From: Occultella gossypii
GTDB taxonomy: Bacteria > Actinomycetota > Actinomycetes > Actinomycetales > Beutenbergiaceae
Direction: 5' to 3'
Assembly: GCF_019947135.1 (NCBI RefSeq)
Contig: NZ_JAGSHT010000003.1
Span: 1-64,000, forward strand
DNA: 64,000 bases
The notes beneath the pieces are model-generated. The model searched no databases, had not been told where the DNA came from, and saw only the letters and a list, made by a program, of their open reading frames with translations. Positions 53,014-62,621 of this stretch are shown one piece after another (the stretch's first letter is position 1; the number at the start of each line of letters is the position of its first letter). A program made the position numbers and the translations under genes.

Positions 53014-53099
53014 CGCCGAAGTGGTTGCCATTTCAGCACTCTCGCCACGTGGGTTCACCGCCGAAAGTGCTGTGGTGGCTGCCCCTTCAGCACTCTCGC
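53014..53099. repeat. Two copies of the TTCAGCACTCTCG palindromic repeat
   Basis: Copy one (53014-53045) and copy two (53061-53099) share TTCAGCACTCTCG at 53032-53044 and 53086-53098 and similar left arms (GTGGTTGCC and GTGGCTGCC). The second also carries an opposite half, AAAGTGCTG, so alternative hairpins are possible. The same element sits in frame within larB at 11541-11575. The CAGCACTC half also resembles half of CIRCE, but spacing differs. Confidence 0.7.
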
Positions 53100-53112
53100 C
53101 CGCCCACCAGCC

Positions 53113-53967
53113 TCAGGGGGCGGTGACGAAGTCCACGAGCTCCTCCACCCGGCCGAGCAGGCTCGGCTCGAGGTCGCGGTAGTCGCGCACGGTGCCGAGG
53201 ATCCGCTTCCAGCCGCGGGCGACGTCCGCCTGGTCCTGCGCCGGCCAGCCGAGCACGGCGAGGGTGCCGTACTTGATGTCGGTACCCCTGGGGATGTGCG
53301 GCCACTGCTCCAGACCCACGCGGGCCGGGCGGACCGCCTGCCACACGTCCACGTACGGGTGGCCCACCACGAGCACGTGCTCGGCGCCGTGGGGGCGCAC
53401 CGCCTCCGCCGCGATCCGGGACTCCTTGCTGCCGCGGACCAGATGGTCCACGAGCACCCCGACCCGGCGCCCCGGCCCGGGCCCGAACTCGGCGAGCATC
53501 TCGACCAGGTGATCGACGCCGTCGAGCAGTTCCACGACCACGCCTTCCAGACGCAGGTCCTCGCCCCACACCTTCTCGACGAGCTCGGCGTCGTGTCGGC
53601 CCTCCACCCAGATCCGGGACGCCCGGGCCACGCGGGCCCGAGCACCGGGAACGGCGAGGGAACCACTCGCGGTGCGCTGCGCCGTCGGCGGCCCCTGCGG
53701 CTTGCGGTAGGGGACCAGGCGGACCGGCTTGCCGTCCACCCAGAACCCGGCCCCGAGCGGGAAGGTGCGGGTGCGGCCCCGGTTGTCCTCCAGCACCACC
53801 ACGTGGGTGCCGCCGCTCTTCTCGACCCGCGCCACGGCCCCGACCCAGCCGGTCTCGACGTCCTCGACGACGAGGCCGGGCTCGGCGGGGGTGTCCACGG
53901 TGCGGGGGGTGCGGCCGGCGTGCGGGTCGCTGGACAGGACGTCGGTGCCATAACGATCGGAACTCAC
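53113..53967 (-). CDS. DUF3097 domain protein
   Basis: Conserved actinobacterial protein of unknown function found near hrcA and hemW. The start GTG at 53967 reads VSSDRYGTDVLSSDPHAG, the usual beginning. Features: EDVETGWVGAVARVEKSGG, VVVLEDNRGRTRTFPLG, RASRIWVEGRHDAELVEKVWG (a toprim-like arrangement with Glu and later DHLVRGSKES), and WKRILGTVRDYRDLEPSLLGRVEELVDFV. 284 residues. The Toprim-like acidic residues suggest a nucleic-acid role, but this is speculative. It diverges from hrcA across the CIRCE element. Confidence 0.88.
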   Translation of the reverse strand: MSSDRYGTDVLSSDPHAGRTPRTVDTPAEPGLVVEDVETGWVGAVARVEKSGGTHVVVLEDNRGRTRTFPLGAGFWVDGKPVRLVPYRKPQGPPTAQRTASGSLAVPGARARVARASRIWVEGRHDAELVEKVWGEDLRLEGVVVELLDGVDHLVEMLAEFGPGPGRRVGVLVDHLVRGSKESRIAAEAVRPHGAEHVLVVGHPYVDVWQAVRPARVGLEQWPHIPRGTDIKYGTLAVLGWPAQDQADVARGWKRILGTVRDYRDLEPSLLGRVEELVDFVTAP

Positions 53968-54019
53968 CCGAGTGAGGTTACGCACGCGCCGCCGGGAGTT
54001 GTCGGACCGACGCGTAGAA

Positions 54020-54046
54020 TTAGCACTCATGGCACAGGAGTGCTGA
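54020..54046 (+). promoter_or_regulatory. CIRCE operator of hrcA
   Basis: TTAGCACTC (54020-54028), nine bases, then GAGTGCTGA (54038-54046): the classical inverted repeat bound by HrcA, with one change from GAGTGCTAA. TAGAAT (54015-54020) abuts its left arm as a likely -10. The site lies 72 bases upstream of the hrcA ATG and would autoregulate hrcA-dnaJ. Confidence 0.9.
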
Positions 54047-54117
54047 CGTCGGGGCCCAACGGGCCGCGCTGACGTAGGGTCGCGGACAATCGCGTGGAGA
54101 TCGGGAGGAGGACCCGG

Positions 54118-55146
54118 ATGAGCTCGGAGCGGCAGCTGGATGTGCTGCGTGCGATCGTGCAGGACTTCGTGCGTAGCCGGGAGCCGGTCGGATCGCGCAA
54201 CCTCGTGGAGCGCCACAACCTCGGTGTGTCCCCTGCCACGATCCGCAACGACATGGCCGCGCTGGAGGACAGCGGGTACATCGCGCAGCCGCACACGTCG
54301 GCCGGGCGGATCCCCACGGACAAGGGCTACCGCCTGTTCGTCGACCAGATCTCGGTGATGAAGCCGCTCTCGGCCGCCGAGCGGCGAGCGATCACCGAGC
54401 TCCTCGAGGGTGCGGTGGACCTCGACGACGCCCTCGAGCGCACCGTGCGCCTGCTCGCCCAGCTCACCCAGCAGGTGGCCGTGGTGCAGTACCCGTCGCT
54501 GCGGCGGTCCACGCTGCGTCACGTCGAACTCGTGCCCACCGGGCAGCGGCGCCTGATGGTCGTGATCATCACGGACAACGGCCGGGTCGAGCAGCGCACG
54601 GTCGAGTCGCTCACCGACCTGGACCCGACGTTCATCGCGGAACTTCGGGCCCGCCTCAACGCCGTGGGCGCCGGCCGGCCGGCCGCCCGGCTGCCGAAGG
54701 TGCTCGGCGACCTGACCGAGGTGTTCGGCCCCGAGGACCGGCCGCTCGTGGACGCCGTCACGAACGCCGTGGTCGAGGAGGTCTCCCAGGGGACCGAGGA
54801 GCGCATCGTGATGGCCGGAACCGCGAACCTGGCTCGCGCCGACCTCGACTTCACCCGCACGATCGGCCCCGTCCTGGAGGCCCTCGAGGAGCAGGTGGTG
54901 CTGCTCCGGCTGCTGTCCGAGATGGCCGAGGAGGACGGCGAGCGCCCGCTCTCGGTCCGGATCGGACATGAGACACATCACGCCAACCTGGCCGAGACCT
55001 CCGTCATCGCCAGCGGTTACGGTGGGGAGGGTCCCGACGCGATCGCGCAGATCGGGATCGTCGGCCCCACCCGGATGGACTACCCAACCACGATGGCCTC
55101 GGTGCGAGCCGTGGCCCGTTACCTCACCCGGCTGCTGTCCGGCTGA
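54118..55146 (+). CDS. hrcA: Heat-inducible transcription repressor HrcA
   Basis: Repressor that binds CIRCE and is stabilised by GroEL. Winged helix [49 protein letters not shown] at the N-terminus, GAF-like domain and C-terminal dimerisation segment ending [28 protein letters not shown] at 54118 with GGGAGGAGG directly upstream, 342 residues. dnaJ follows after 63 bases. Confidence 0.97.
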   Translation: MSSERQLDVLRAIVQDFVRSREPVGSRNLVERHNLGVSPATIRNDMAALEDSGYIAQPHTSAGRIPTDKGYRLFVDQISVMKPLSAAERRAITELLEGAVDLDDALERTVRLLAQLTQQVAVVQYPSLRRSTLRHVELVPTGQRRLMVVIITDNGRVEQRTVESLTDLDPTFIAELRARLNAVGAGRPAARLPKVLGDLTEVFGPEDRPLVDAVTNAVVEEVSQGTEERIVMAGTANLARADLDFTRTIGPVLEALEEQVVLLRLLSEMAEEDGERPLSVRIGHETHHANLAETSVIASGYGGEGPDAIAQIGIVGPTRMDYPTTMASVRAVARYLTRLLSG

Positions 55147-55209
55147 CCTTCCGGCGGCCCCGTGCCGCCCCCAGCACGTCTCCGATTCCCCAAGCGACGA
55201 AAGTGACCT

Positions 55210-56334
55210 GTGAGCGACTACTACGAGATCCTCGGCGTGTCCCGCGACGCGAGCACGGAGGAGATCAAGCGCGCGTACCGCAAGCTCGCCCGCCAGCATC
55301 ACCCCGATGTGGCCGGCGTGGCGAGCGAGGAGAAGTTCAAGAACATCACCGCGGCGCATGACACGCTCTCCAACCCGGAGAAGCGCCGCGCGTATGACAT
55401 GGGTGGCGGCATGCCCGGCATGGGCGGTGCCGGCGCCGCCGGATTCGGTGGCTTCTCCGACATCTTCGAGACGTTCTTCCAGGCGGCGGCCGGCGGCACC
55501 GGCCAGCGCGGCCCGGCGCCCCGCTCGCGCCGCGGTCAGGACGCCCTGCTCCGGGTGAGCATCGACCTGTCCGAGGCGGCGTTCGGCGTGGCCCGGGACC
55601 TCGAGGTGGAGACCGCCGTCGTCTGCACCACCTGCCAGGGCACCTGCTGCCAGCCGGGCACGCACCCGAAGACCTGTGACACCTGCCAGGGCCGTGGCTC
55701 GGTGCAGCGGGTGGCGCGCTCCTTCCTCGGCCAGGTGATGACCACGGCTGCCTGCGCGGTCTGCGGGGGCTACGGCACGATCATCACCGACCCGTGCACC
55801 GAATGCTCCGGTGAGGGCCGCGTCCGGACCCGCCGCACCGTACGCGTGAACATCCCCGCGGGCGTGGACGAGGGCACCCGGATCAAGCTGAGCGGGCAGA
55901 GCGAGGTCGGGCCGGCCGGCGGTCCCCCCGGGGACCTGTACGTGGAGATCCGGGAGAAGCCGCACCCCGTCTTCACCCGCCGCGGCGACGACATCCACTG
56001 CTCCACCGCGCTGCCCATGACAGCGGCCGCGCTGGGCACCATGCTGAACCTGGACACGCTCGACGGCCCTCAGGAGGTGGACATCCGCCCGGGCACCCAG
56101 CCGGAGGAGGTCGTCACCCTGCGCGGCCTCGGCGTCGGGCACCTGAACGGCACTGGCCGCGGCGATCTGCACGTGCACGTGGACGTGGAGGTCCCCACGA
56201 AGCTCGACGAGGCGCAGGAGGAGCTGCTGCGTCAGCTCGCGACGGCCCGCGGCGAGGAACGCCCCGAGGCCCGACTCTCGGCCGCGAACCCGGGCATGCT
56301 CCACCGGCTGCGGGAGAAGTTCGGCGGCCGCTGA
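55210..56334 (+). CDS. dnaJ: Chaperone protein DnaJ
   Basis: Hsp40 co-chaperone stimulating DnaK ATPase, the second-copy type linked to hrcA in actinomycetes. J-domain with HPD at residues 31-33 (RQHHPDV), a Gly/Phe-rich linker (GFGGFSDIFETFF), four zinc-finger repeats CxxCxG[xC]x (CTTCQGTC, CDTCQGRG, CAVCGGYG, CTECSGEG) and the C-terminal substrate domains. 374 residues. First zinc repeat has Cys in place of the second Gly-x-Gly (CQGTCC). Start GTG at 55210. Probable HrcA-regulated operon. Confidence 0.96.
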   Translation: MSDYYEILGVSRDASTEEIKRAYRKLARQHHPDVAGVASEEKFKNITAAHDTLSNPEKRRAYDMGGGMPGMGGAGAAGFGGFSDIFETFFQAAAGGTGQRGPAPRSRRGQDALLRVSIDLSEAAFGVARDLEVETAVVCTTCQGTCCQPGTHPKTCDTCQGRGSVQRVARSFLGQVMTTAACAVCGGYGTIITDPCTECSGEGRVRTRRTVRVNIPAGVDEGTRIKLSGQSEVGPAGGPPGDLYVEIREKPHPVFTRRGDDIHCSTALPMTAAALGTMLNLDTLDGPQEVDIRPGTQPEEVVTLRGLGVGHLNGTGRGDLHVHVDVEVPTKLDEAQEELLRQLATARGEERPEARLSAANPGMLHRLREKFGGR

Positions 56335-56509
56335 GGCGTCCGCGGCGGTGCTCCTTGGCCCCGCTTGGTGAACTCCACACGCTCACCCTGGGCGGCTGGT
56401 ACGCGCTGGTAGCGTCCGAGGCCCGCCACGCCGCCTCGCCCTCTCCCGTGAAGCGCGTGCGGACTTGCGGCGGATGGGCCCGATGCGCCGCCGAACCGCA
56501 CCCTCGGCC

Positions 56510-56923
56510 TCAGCTCGGAACGGCGACCCGTCGCAGGCCGGCGAGCAGCAGCAGTCCGGTGAATCCGCCGGCGACGGCCAACACGATCAGGTCCACCGGA
56601 TCGAAGTTCGCGCCGAGGAACAGCCGGGCCGCCGGGACCGCCTCGGAAATCGCGCCGGGCAGCGGCGTCAGCTGCGCCACCTCGACGGCGCACACCGCGC
56701 CGGTGCCCACGGCCGCCACGGCCCATACCGACCAGCCGGGCCGGACGAGGGCGACGGCGAGGACGGCGGCGACGGCATAGGCGGCCGTGCCCGCGATGTC
56801 CGAGCCGGGCAGGTGCCGCACCAACTGCAGTGCGAGCCCTGCGGCGATCACGACGACGAGCGCCACGGCCACGGCCGCCCGCCGTCGCGGCGCCCTCGCA
56901 CGGGCCTCGGGTGGATGTTCCAT
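56510..56923 (-). CDS. DUF2809-family small membrane protein
   Basis: A 137-residue protein with four predicted membrane helices (AAVAVALVVVIAAGLALQLV, GTAAYAVAAVLAVALV, SVWAVAAVGTGAVCAVEVAQL and VDLIVLAVAGGFTGLLLLAGL). The segment FLGANFDPVDLIVLAVAGG is typical of DUF2809. Function unknown. ATG at 56923 is chosen; another ATG 9 bases upstream (56932) is in frame. It is convergent with dnaJ across a 175-base gap without genes. Confidence 0.72.
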   Translation of the reverse strand: MEHPPEARARAPRRRAAVAVALVVVIAAGLALQLVRHLPGSDIAGTAAYAVAAVLAVALVRPGWSVWAVAAVGTGAVCAVEVAQLTPLPGAISEAVPAARLFLGANFDPVDLIVLAVAGGFTGLLLLAGLRRVAVPS

Positions 56924-57224
56924 GAGCACCATCGAACCCCGGGTGCCCCGGCCCCTGAGTACACGCCGGGCGAACTTCACCAGATCCGCCCAGCACCGGA
57001 CCATCGCGCGCGCCGGGTGCGCACGCCCCGGCCTGCCGCTCGAGGTTGTCCCCAGGATGTCGAGCCCGCCGCTTCTGGTGGTCGGTTCGAGGCTGCCTTG
57101 ACTACCTCGGTGGCGTGACGGACGTGGGCGGGCGCGGCGTCGCGAGTGCGCCGGCCGCTGGCGTGGGCAGAACTCACCTGCCGAGTTCCGACCGAGTCGG
57201 CCCGGTTGCGGCATCATCGCTTCG
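56924..57224. other. Intergenic region between divergent genes
   Basis: This 301-base stretch separates the DUF2809 gene (minus) from the next plus-strand gene. No coding frame is convincing. A CATCAT near 57212-57217, about 8 bases before the next GTG, could be a -10 for a leaderless transcript. No clear hairpin or repeat was seen. Confidence 0.4.
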
Positions 57225-58505
57225 GTGAGCAACCCACCTGTCGGCCTGATCATTGTCCTCGTCGTCCTTGTCCTCGGCATCGGTATCGGCGTGTTCTTCT
57301 GGCGCCGCCGGGTGGGCTACATCAAGTCGCTCACCGACCGCGGCTGGGCGTTCGAGTCCAGCCCGGCGCTCGCGATCGCCGGCGGGCTGACGCTGCCCCC
57401 GTTCGGGCTCGGGTTCGACCGCAGCACCGACGAGCACATCTCCGGCGCCCGCCAAGGCGTCCCGTTCCAGGTGTTCGAGTACAAGAGTCAGGTCGGCAGG
57501 TTCCGCGTCGCCGCGATGCGCCTGCAACTGCCGCTGCCGGAACTGTTCCTGACCACCACTGGTGCCCGCCCCGGTGCCCAGGCCGCCCAGCAGCAGTCGA
57601 CCGGACAGTGGCACGTGCTCAGCGACGACGCCGAGTTCGCCCGTGCGGTCCAGGCCGGCGCCGGCGCGGCGGTGACCGCGTTCGCGCAGGCCAACGGTGG
57701 CGTCGACCTCTCCATCGACGGTGACCAGCTCGTGGTGCTCGGTGCGCCGAAGGAGGCCGCGGAGCTCGACCGGTTCCTCGACGCCATGGTGGCCATCGCA
57801 CGCTCCCTCGACCCCCGCGCGCTCGAGGAGTTCCGCCGCCCGGCACCGGAACGGTGGGTCGGCTTCTACCGGCGGCCGCACTGGCAGTTCCGCGACCGGG
57901 ACGACCGCTTGATGAGCGTCGTCGACGTGACCCGCGGCGGCCAGAACCACAGGATCGTCAACGTGGTGAGCTGCGAGGTCGGCCCGCTGCCGTTCGTCGC
58001 GTTCAAGCACCACTGGCAGACCACCCGGACCGTGACCAGCACCGACTCCAACGGCAACACCACCACGCGCACGGAGACCGACAACCACGAGGAGTCCATC
58101 TTCGAAATGAGCCTCGGGATCCCCACCCCGTACCTGGAGGTGACCGGGAACCGTGCCCTGGGCAAGTGGTTCGGGCGCGGGGACCGGGTGGAGTCCGAGC
58201 TGGCCGCGTTCAACGACCGTTTCGACGTGCGCTCGGATGTGCCGAAGTTCGCCTCCGACGTGATCCACCCCCGTCAGATCGAGTACCTCATGCAGGTCCA
58301 ACCGATCCCGTTCTCGATGGGTGGCGGGCGGATCCGCGTGGCGGTCCCGCAGCACGACCTGGCCGTGATCGACCACACCGTCGCATTCATGCACGGGTTC
58401 CTCGTGCGGATCCCCGAGTTCGTCTGGCAGGACCTCGGCGCGGGCGTGCCGGACTTCGACGGCGACGGCCGCCCCGGCCCGACGCTCTACTCCAGCGCCT
58501 CCTGA
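57225..58505 (+). CDS. Uncharacterised single-pass membrane protein
   Basis: 426 residues with one N-terminal membrane helix (VGLIIVLVVLVLGIGIGVFFW) and a large soluble domain, probably cytosolic. Internal features: a duplicated-looking half beginning DRGWAFESSPALAIAGGL, repeated QFRDRDDRLMSVVDV, and a Thr/Asn-rich loop TVTSTDSNGNTTTRTETDNH. No recognised family. GTG at 57225. Its stop is 1 base from the convergent FAD-enzyme gene, so their 3' ends nearly abut. Confidence 0.75.
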   Translation: MSNPPVGLIIVLVVLVLGIGIGVFFWRRRVGYIKSLTDRGWAFESSPALAIAGGLTLPPFGLGFDRSTDEHISGARQGVPFQVFEYKSQVGRFRVAAMRLQLPLPELFLTTTGARPGAQAAQQQSTGQWHVLSDDAEFARAVQAGAGAAVTAFAQANGGVDLSIDGDQLVVLGAPKEAAELDRFLDAMVAIARSLDPRALEEFRRPAPERWVGFYRRPHWQFRDRDDRLMSVVDVTRGGQNHRIVNVVSCEVGPLPFVAFKHHWQTTRTVTSTDSNGNTTTRTETDNHEESIFEMSLGIPTPYLEVTGNRALGKWFGRGDRVESELAAFNDRFDVRSDVPKFASDVIHPRQIEYLMQVQPIPFSMGGGRIRVAVPQHDLAVIDHTVAFMHGFLVRIPEFVWQDLGAGVPDFDGDGRPGPTLYSSAS

Positions 58506-58506
58506 G

Positions 58507-60060
58507 TCAGAGCATCTCGAGCAGTGCGTGCGCGGCGTTGTGCCCGCCGATCCCGCTGACTGCGCCGCCACGCACCGCGCCGCTGCCCGCGATCAGCACC
58601 CTCGGGTGGTCCGTCGCCACGCCCCACCGGTGCGCCGGTGAGCCCGGCTCGCCCGCCCGGCCCGGTTCGAGCCAGGGCCAGCTCAGATCGCCGTGGAAGA
58701 TGTTCCCGCCGGGCATGCCCAACTCCTCCTCGATCTGCCCGGGGCCACGGATCTCCACGCACTCACGGCCCGCGGAGTCGCGCAGCAGCAGCGGCTCCAA
58801 GGGTTCGGCCAGGTGCGGGGTGATGCTGCCCAGGAACCGGCGCCAGGCCCGCTCGCGCAACTCCTCGTCTGCGAGCCCCTCCTCGAGCTGATGCAGCCCG
58901 AAGTAGGTGAGGGTGTGCGCGCCGGTTGCGGCGAGCTCGGCACCAAGGATCGAGGGGTCGGTCAGGGTGTGGCAGTAGATCTCGCCCGGGCACGGGGTGC
59001 CGTCATCGCCGACGGCGGCGCGGGCGTCCGCGGCCATCGCCGCGTGGGCGGACTCCAGCTCGGTCATCGACTCGGCCAGGTGCAGCGTGCCGGCGAACGC
59101 GACGTCCGGGTCGATCCCCGACCGCAACCGCGGCAGCCGGGAGAGCACGAGGTTGATCTTCACCTGGGCGCCCTGCGGGCGTGGTCCGGGATGGTCGCCG
59201 AGCAGGCCGGCGAGCGTGTACGGGGCGACCCCGCCGAGCACCCAGTCCACGTCGAGAACTCCCGCGTCGGAGACCACCCGGGCTCCGCCGTCGCCGGCCT
59301 CGACGGACCCGACCGACGCACCGGTGACGATCCTGGCCCCGGCGGCCCGCGCGACCCGCTCCAGCTCGCCGGTGACGGCGCCCATGCCACCCACGGGCAC
59401 CCGCCATTCACCGCCGATCACGTGGTAGAGCCAGCATCGGTTCTGCCGCAGGGACGGCGAGTGCAGCGAGGCGAACGTCCCGATCAACGCGTCGGTCGCG
59501 ACCACGCCGCGGACCAGGTCGTCGGTGAACCGTCGCTCCAACGTCGCCCCGATGGGCGCCTGGGTCAGGTCAGCCCACCACTGGGGGCCGATCAGCGCCC
59601 GGGCGCGGTCCGCCGTCGGCAGCGGCTGCAGGAGCGTCGGCGCGAGCGCCGCGGCCAGGTCGTCCGCGCCGGCGTAGAACGCCCGCCACGCGTCGTACTC
59701 GGCGTCGGACCCGGTCCGGGCCCGGAACGAGGCGGCGGTGGCGGCACCGGCATGCGTCTCGACGAGTAGTCCACCGGGGCCGTCGGCGGTCGAGTACGGG
59801 GTGTACGACGCCGTCGGGCGCGACCGCAGGTCGAGGTCCAGTCCGAGGTCACTCGCCAGGGCCGGCGGCAGCAGGCTGACCAGGTAGGCGAACCGGGACA
59901 GCCGGGCGTCCACGCCCGGGAACGGGCGGCCGCTGACGGCGGCGCCGCCGACGTGGTCGCTGCGCTCGAGGATGGTGACCTCGACGCCCTCGCGGGCCAG
60001 GTAGGCGGCCGCCACCAGGGCGTTGTGGCCGCCGCCGACGATCGCCACCCGGGTTGCCAT
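58507..60060 (-). CDS. FAD-dependent oxidoreductase, phytoene desaturase/PYROXD2-like
   Basis: FAD enzyme of the amine oxidase/phytoene-desaturase superfamily. The N-terminal dinucleotide motif VAIVGGGHNALVAAAYLAREGVEVTILERSDHVGG is intact, LYHVIGGEWRVPVGGMGAVTGELERVA is the family PGGM-like motif, and the C-terminus carries LIAGSGAVRGGAVSGIGGHNAAHALL for FAD. 517 residues. No carotenoid genes lie nearby; the similarity to PYROXD2-type proteins of unknown substrate is stronger than to CrtI. Monocistronic by position. Confidence 0.88.
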   Translation of the reverse strand: MATRVAIVGGGHNALVAAAYLAREGVEVTILERSDHVGGAAVSGRPFPGVDARLSRFAYLVSLLPPALASDLGLDLDLRSRPTASYTPYSTADGPGGLLVETHAGAATAASFRARTGSDAEYDAWRAFYAGADDLAAALAPTLLQPLPTADRARALIGPQWWADLTQAPIGATLERRFTDDLVRGVVATDALIGTFASLHSPSLRQNRCWLYHVIGGEWRVPVGGMGAVTGELERVARAAGARIVTGASVGSVEAGDGGARVVSDAGVLDVDWVLGGVAPYTLAGLLGDHPGPRPQGAQVKINLVLSRLPRLRSGIDPDVAFAGTLHLAESMTELESAHAAMAADARAAVGDDGTPCPGEIYCHTLTDPSILGAELAATGAHTLTYFGLHQLEEGLADEELRERAWRRFLGSITPHLAEPLEPLLLRDSAGRECVEIRGPGQIEEELGMPGGNIFHGDLSWPWLEPGRAGEPGSPAHRWGVATDHPRVLIAGSGAVRGGAVSGIGGHNAAHALLEML

Positions 60061-60111
60061 ATCGGCAGCCTAATGCGGCGCCGGACGAGACAGACCGGTG
60101 ACCCTGATCGG

Positions 60112-60912
60112 CTACTCGGACCGACCACTCCTGCGCCACTCGTACGGAGTCGTCGTGGACACCTTCACGAGGCCGGCCCGTTCCAGGATCGGCCGCGAGA
60201 ACTCGGTGGAGTCGCTGTGGGCGAGCCGCTTGCCGCGGTCCAGGGCCGAGCGCGCGCGTGCGGCCGTGAGGGCTCGGTAGATGCCGCGGCCCCGCCACTG
60301 GGGCCGGGTCGCCCCGCCCCAGATGCCGGCGAAGTCGGTGGTTGCCACGGGCTCGAGCCGCCCGGCGCAGACGATCACGTCGTCGACCTCGGCCACCCAC
60401 AGCTCCATGCCGTCGTCGAGTGCGAGGCGGCGGAGAATGGCCAGGGCGTTGCGCTCGGACGGTGGGTCGCCGAAGACCTCGTTCTGCATGGCGCACATGG
60501 CGCGCACGTCCGCCTCGCCGGTCACCCGGCGCAGCGTGACCCCGGCCGGGAGCGGCACGTCGGCGACGAGGTCGCGGAGTTCACCGAGCATGATCGACTC
60601 CGGGTCGGCGGGGACGAACCCGTGTCCGACCAGGGCCTCGTGGAGTCCGGGCGCGTGGTCGTGGCCGCGGGTCTTCCACTCGACCCGGGTGATCTCGGGG
60701 TCCGCGCGATAGTGGTCGAGGACCTCGCCGACGACGTCAGCGGTCGCGTCGGGGTCGATGCCCCCGAGGTCGCGGTAGGAGACGAAGCCCCGCCCGCCGA
60801 CGAACGTCGCAAGTCGCAGCGGGCCGCGCCGCTCGACCGTGACCGCACTGGGCGTCTCGGCTTCGGTGCGCAACTGGTCGTCGTAGGCGCTGAGGAGTTC
60901 GGTAGGTGTCAC
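60112..60912 (-). CDS. GNAT-family N-acetyltransferase
   Basis: Acyl-CoA-dependent acetyltransferase, 266 residues, with a non-catalytic N-terminal half (VERRGPLRLATFVGGRGFVSYRD) and a C-terminal GNAT domain. Motif A is RPQWRGRGIYRALTAARARSA, motif B ILERAGLVKVSTTTPYEW. Start GTG at 60912 is chosen; alternatives exist. Substrate unknown. It is convergent with nothing on its 3' side and its 5' side faces phoH, 198 bases away. Confidence 0.85.
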   Translation of the reverse strand: MTPTELLSAYDDQLRTEAETPSAVTVERRGPLRLATFVGGRGFVSYRDLGGIDPDATADVVGEVLDHYRADPEITRVEWKTRGHDHAPGLHEALVGHGFVPADPESIMLGELRDLVADVPLPAGVTLRRVTGEADVRAMCAMQNEVFGDPPSERNALAILRRLALDDGMELWVAEVDDVIVCAGRLEPVATTDFAGIWGGATRPQWRGRGIYRALTAARARSALDRGKRLAHSDSTEFSRPILERAGLVKVSTTTPYEWRRSGRSE

Positions 60913-61110
60913 CCAGGCATCCTGCCTGGACACATGGTCGGCTGGCGACGGGTGCGGGATCGGCGAAGCGGCCGCATCCCGCCACGGAACCGACGTCGCC
61001 CAGGTCCCATTCTCCAGGTCCGCGTCCGACCCGGCCCGGCTAGGATCGGGATCACTGTGTGCGCGCCGCGCACCGCGACCGGAAGGAAGCACGGGCTCCG
61101 AGCCCCGCTC

Positions 61111-62172
61111 ATGGATCAGACCAGCGCAGCAGAACCCTCCGAAGCCGCCGGTGGCCCGGGCGCGGCCGGAGCGCAGGGAGCAGGGGCCCAGGTCCAGCAC
61201 CAGATCACCATCCCCGACTCGATCCCCATGGTGGCGCTGCTCGGTCAACGCGACGAGGTGCTGCGCGCGATCGAGTCCGGCTTCCCGACCGTGGACGTGC
61301 ACGTGCGCGGCAACCTGGTGACCCTCACCGGGCGGCCGGGTGAGGTGGCCCTCGCCGAGCGCCTCGTGGACGAGCTCAGCGAGATCGCCGCGTCCGCGCA
61401 GCCGCTGTCCGCGGACGCCGTCGAACGCGCCATCGCGATCCTGACCGCGTCCACCAACGAACGCCCCGCCCAGGTGCTCACGATGAACATCCTGTCCAAC
61501 CGGGGCAAGACCATCCGGCCCAAGACGGTGGGGCAGAAGGAGTACGTCGAGGCGATCGACCGGAACACCGTGGTGTTCGGGATCGGCCCGGCCGGCACCG
61601 GGAAGACCTACCTGGCGATGGCCAAGGCGGTGCAGGCGCTGCAGTCCAAGCAGGTGAACCGGATCGTGCTGACCCGGCCGGCCGTGGAGGCCGGTGAGCG
61701 GCTCGGGTTCCTGCCGGGCACCCTGAACGACAAGATCGACCCGTACGTGCGCCCGCTCTACGACGCGTTGCACGACATGGTCGATCCGGAGTCGATCCCG
61801 CGGCTGCTGGCCGCCGGCACGATCGAGGTGGCCCCGCTTGCGTACATGCGCGGGCGCACCCTGAACGACGCGTTCATCATCCTCGATGAGGCCCAGAACA
61901 CCTCCGCCGAGCAGATGAAGATGTTCCTGACCCGCCTCGGTTTCGGCTCCAAGGTCGTGGTCACTGGTGACGTCACCCAGATCGATCTGCCCGGGGGCAC
62001 CCGGTCCGGCCTGAAGGTGGTGCAGGAGATCCTCGACGAGATCGACGACGTGGTCTTCTGCGAGCTCACCAGTGCCGACGTGGTGCGCCACCGCCTGGTC
62101 GCCGAGATCGTCGACGCGTACTCGCGGTTCGAGACCCGCTCTCCCGCACCGCGGGAGGGGTGGAGCCGATGA
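61111..62172 (+). CDS. phoH: PhoH-family ATPase
   Basis: P-loop ATPase/helicase-like protein linked to RNA metabolism. Residues 1-55 are variable, then [21 protein letters not shown] (KH-like) and the PhoH domain: Walker [12 protein letters not shown] with K165, Walker B IILDEAQN with D259, and sensor [12 protein letters not shown] at 61111; a GTG at 61055 next to a TAGGAT at 61041-61046 is an alternative, as the usual Shine-Dalgarno is distant. 353 residues. Its stop overlaps the ybeY start (ATGA). Confidence 0.93.
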   Translation: MDQTSAAEPSEAAGGPGAAGAQGAGAQVQHQITIPDSIPMVALLGQRDEVLRAIESGFPTVDVHVRGNLVTLTGRPGEVALAERLVDELSEIAASAQPLSADAVERAIAILTASTNERPAQVLTMNILSNRGKTIRPKTVGQKEYVEAIDRNTVVFGIGPAGTGKTYLAMAKAVQALQSKQVNRIVLTRPAVEAGERLGFLPGTLNDKIDPYVRPLYDALHDMVDPESIPRLLAAGTIEVAPLAYMRGRTLNDAFIILDEAQNTSAEQMKMFLTRLGFGSKVVVTGDVTQIDLPGGTRSGLKVVQEILDEIDDVVFCELTSADVVRHRLVAEIVDAYSRFETRSPAPREGWSR

Positions 62173-62621
62173 GCACCGAGGTCACCAACGAGTCCGGGTA
62201 CGACCTGGACGAGGCGGAGTTCGCGGCGCTGTCCCGGTTCGTCATCGACGAGATGCATGTGCACCCGCAGGCGGAGCTGGAGATCCGGTTCGTGCCCACC
62301 GACGTCATGGCCGAGCTGCACGTGCGCTGGATGGAGGAGGAGGGCCCCACCGACGTGCTCTCCTTCCCGATGGACGAATTGCGTCCCGGGTCCGACGGCG
62401 AGCTCAGCGAGGAGGGCATGCTCGGTTCGATCGTGGTGTGCCCGGACGTCGCTGTCGAGCAGGCCCGCGTGGCCGGGCACTCGGCCGAGGAGGAGATGCT
62501 CCTGCTCACCACCCACGGCATCCTCCACCTGCTCGGGTACGACCACGCCGAGCCCGAGGAGGAGAAGGAGATGTTCGACCTGCAGCGCCGGCTGCTGCTG
62601 ACGTTCCTGGCCCGGAGGTGA
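62169..62621 (+). CDS. ybeY: Endoribonuclease YbeY
   Basis: Single-strand RNase for 16S rRNA 3' maturation and ribosome quality control. The zinc motif [11 protein letters not shown] is complete, with H116, H120 and H126. [15 protein letters not shown] and ADEVVCPDV-like context are as in the family. 150 residues from ATG 62169, overlapping phoH; its TGA overlaps the next GTG. Confidence 0.95.
   Translation: MSTEVTNESGYDLDEAEFAALSRFVIDEMHVHPQAELEIRFVPTDVMAELHVRWMEEEGPTDVLSFPMDELRPGSDGELSEEGMLGSIVVCPDVAVEQARVAGHSAEEEMLLLTTHGILHLLGYDHAEPEEEKEMFDLQRRLLLTFLARR

Noticed and set aside
53061-53099. Terminator of the DUF3097 gene
   Set aside because: The hairpin can form but the sequence is a dispersed repeat; the stronger hairpin at 52940-52979 is the better terminator.
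54020-54046. Reading the CIRCE region as another copy of the TTCAGCACTCTCG repeat
   Set aside because: Arm sequence, spacing of nine and position before hrcA match CIRCE exactly; the flanks do not match the repeat.
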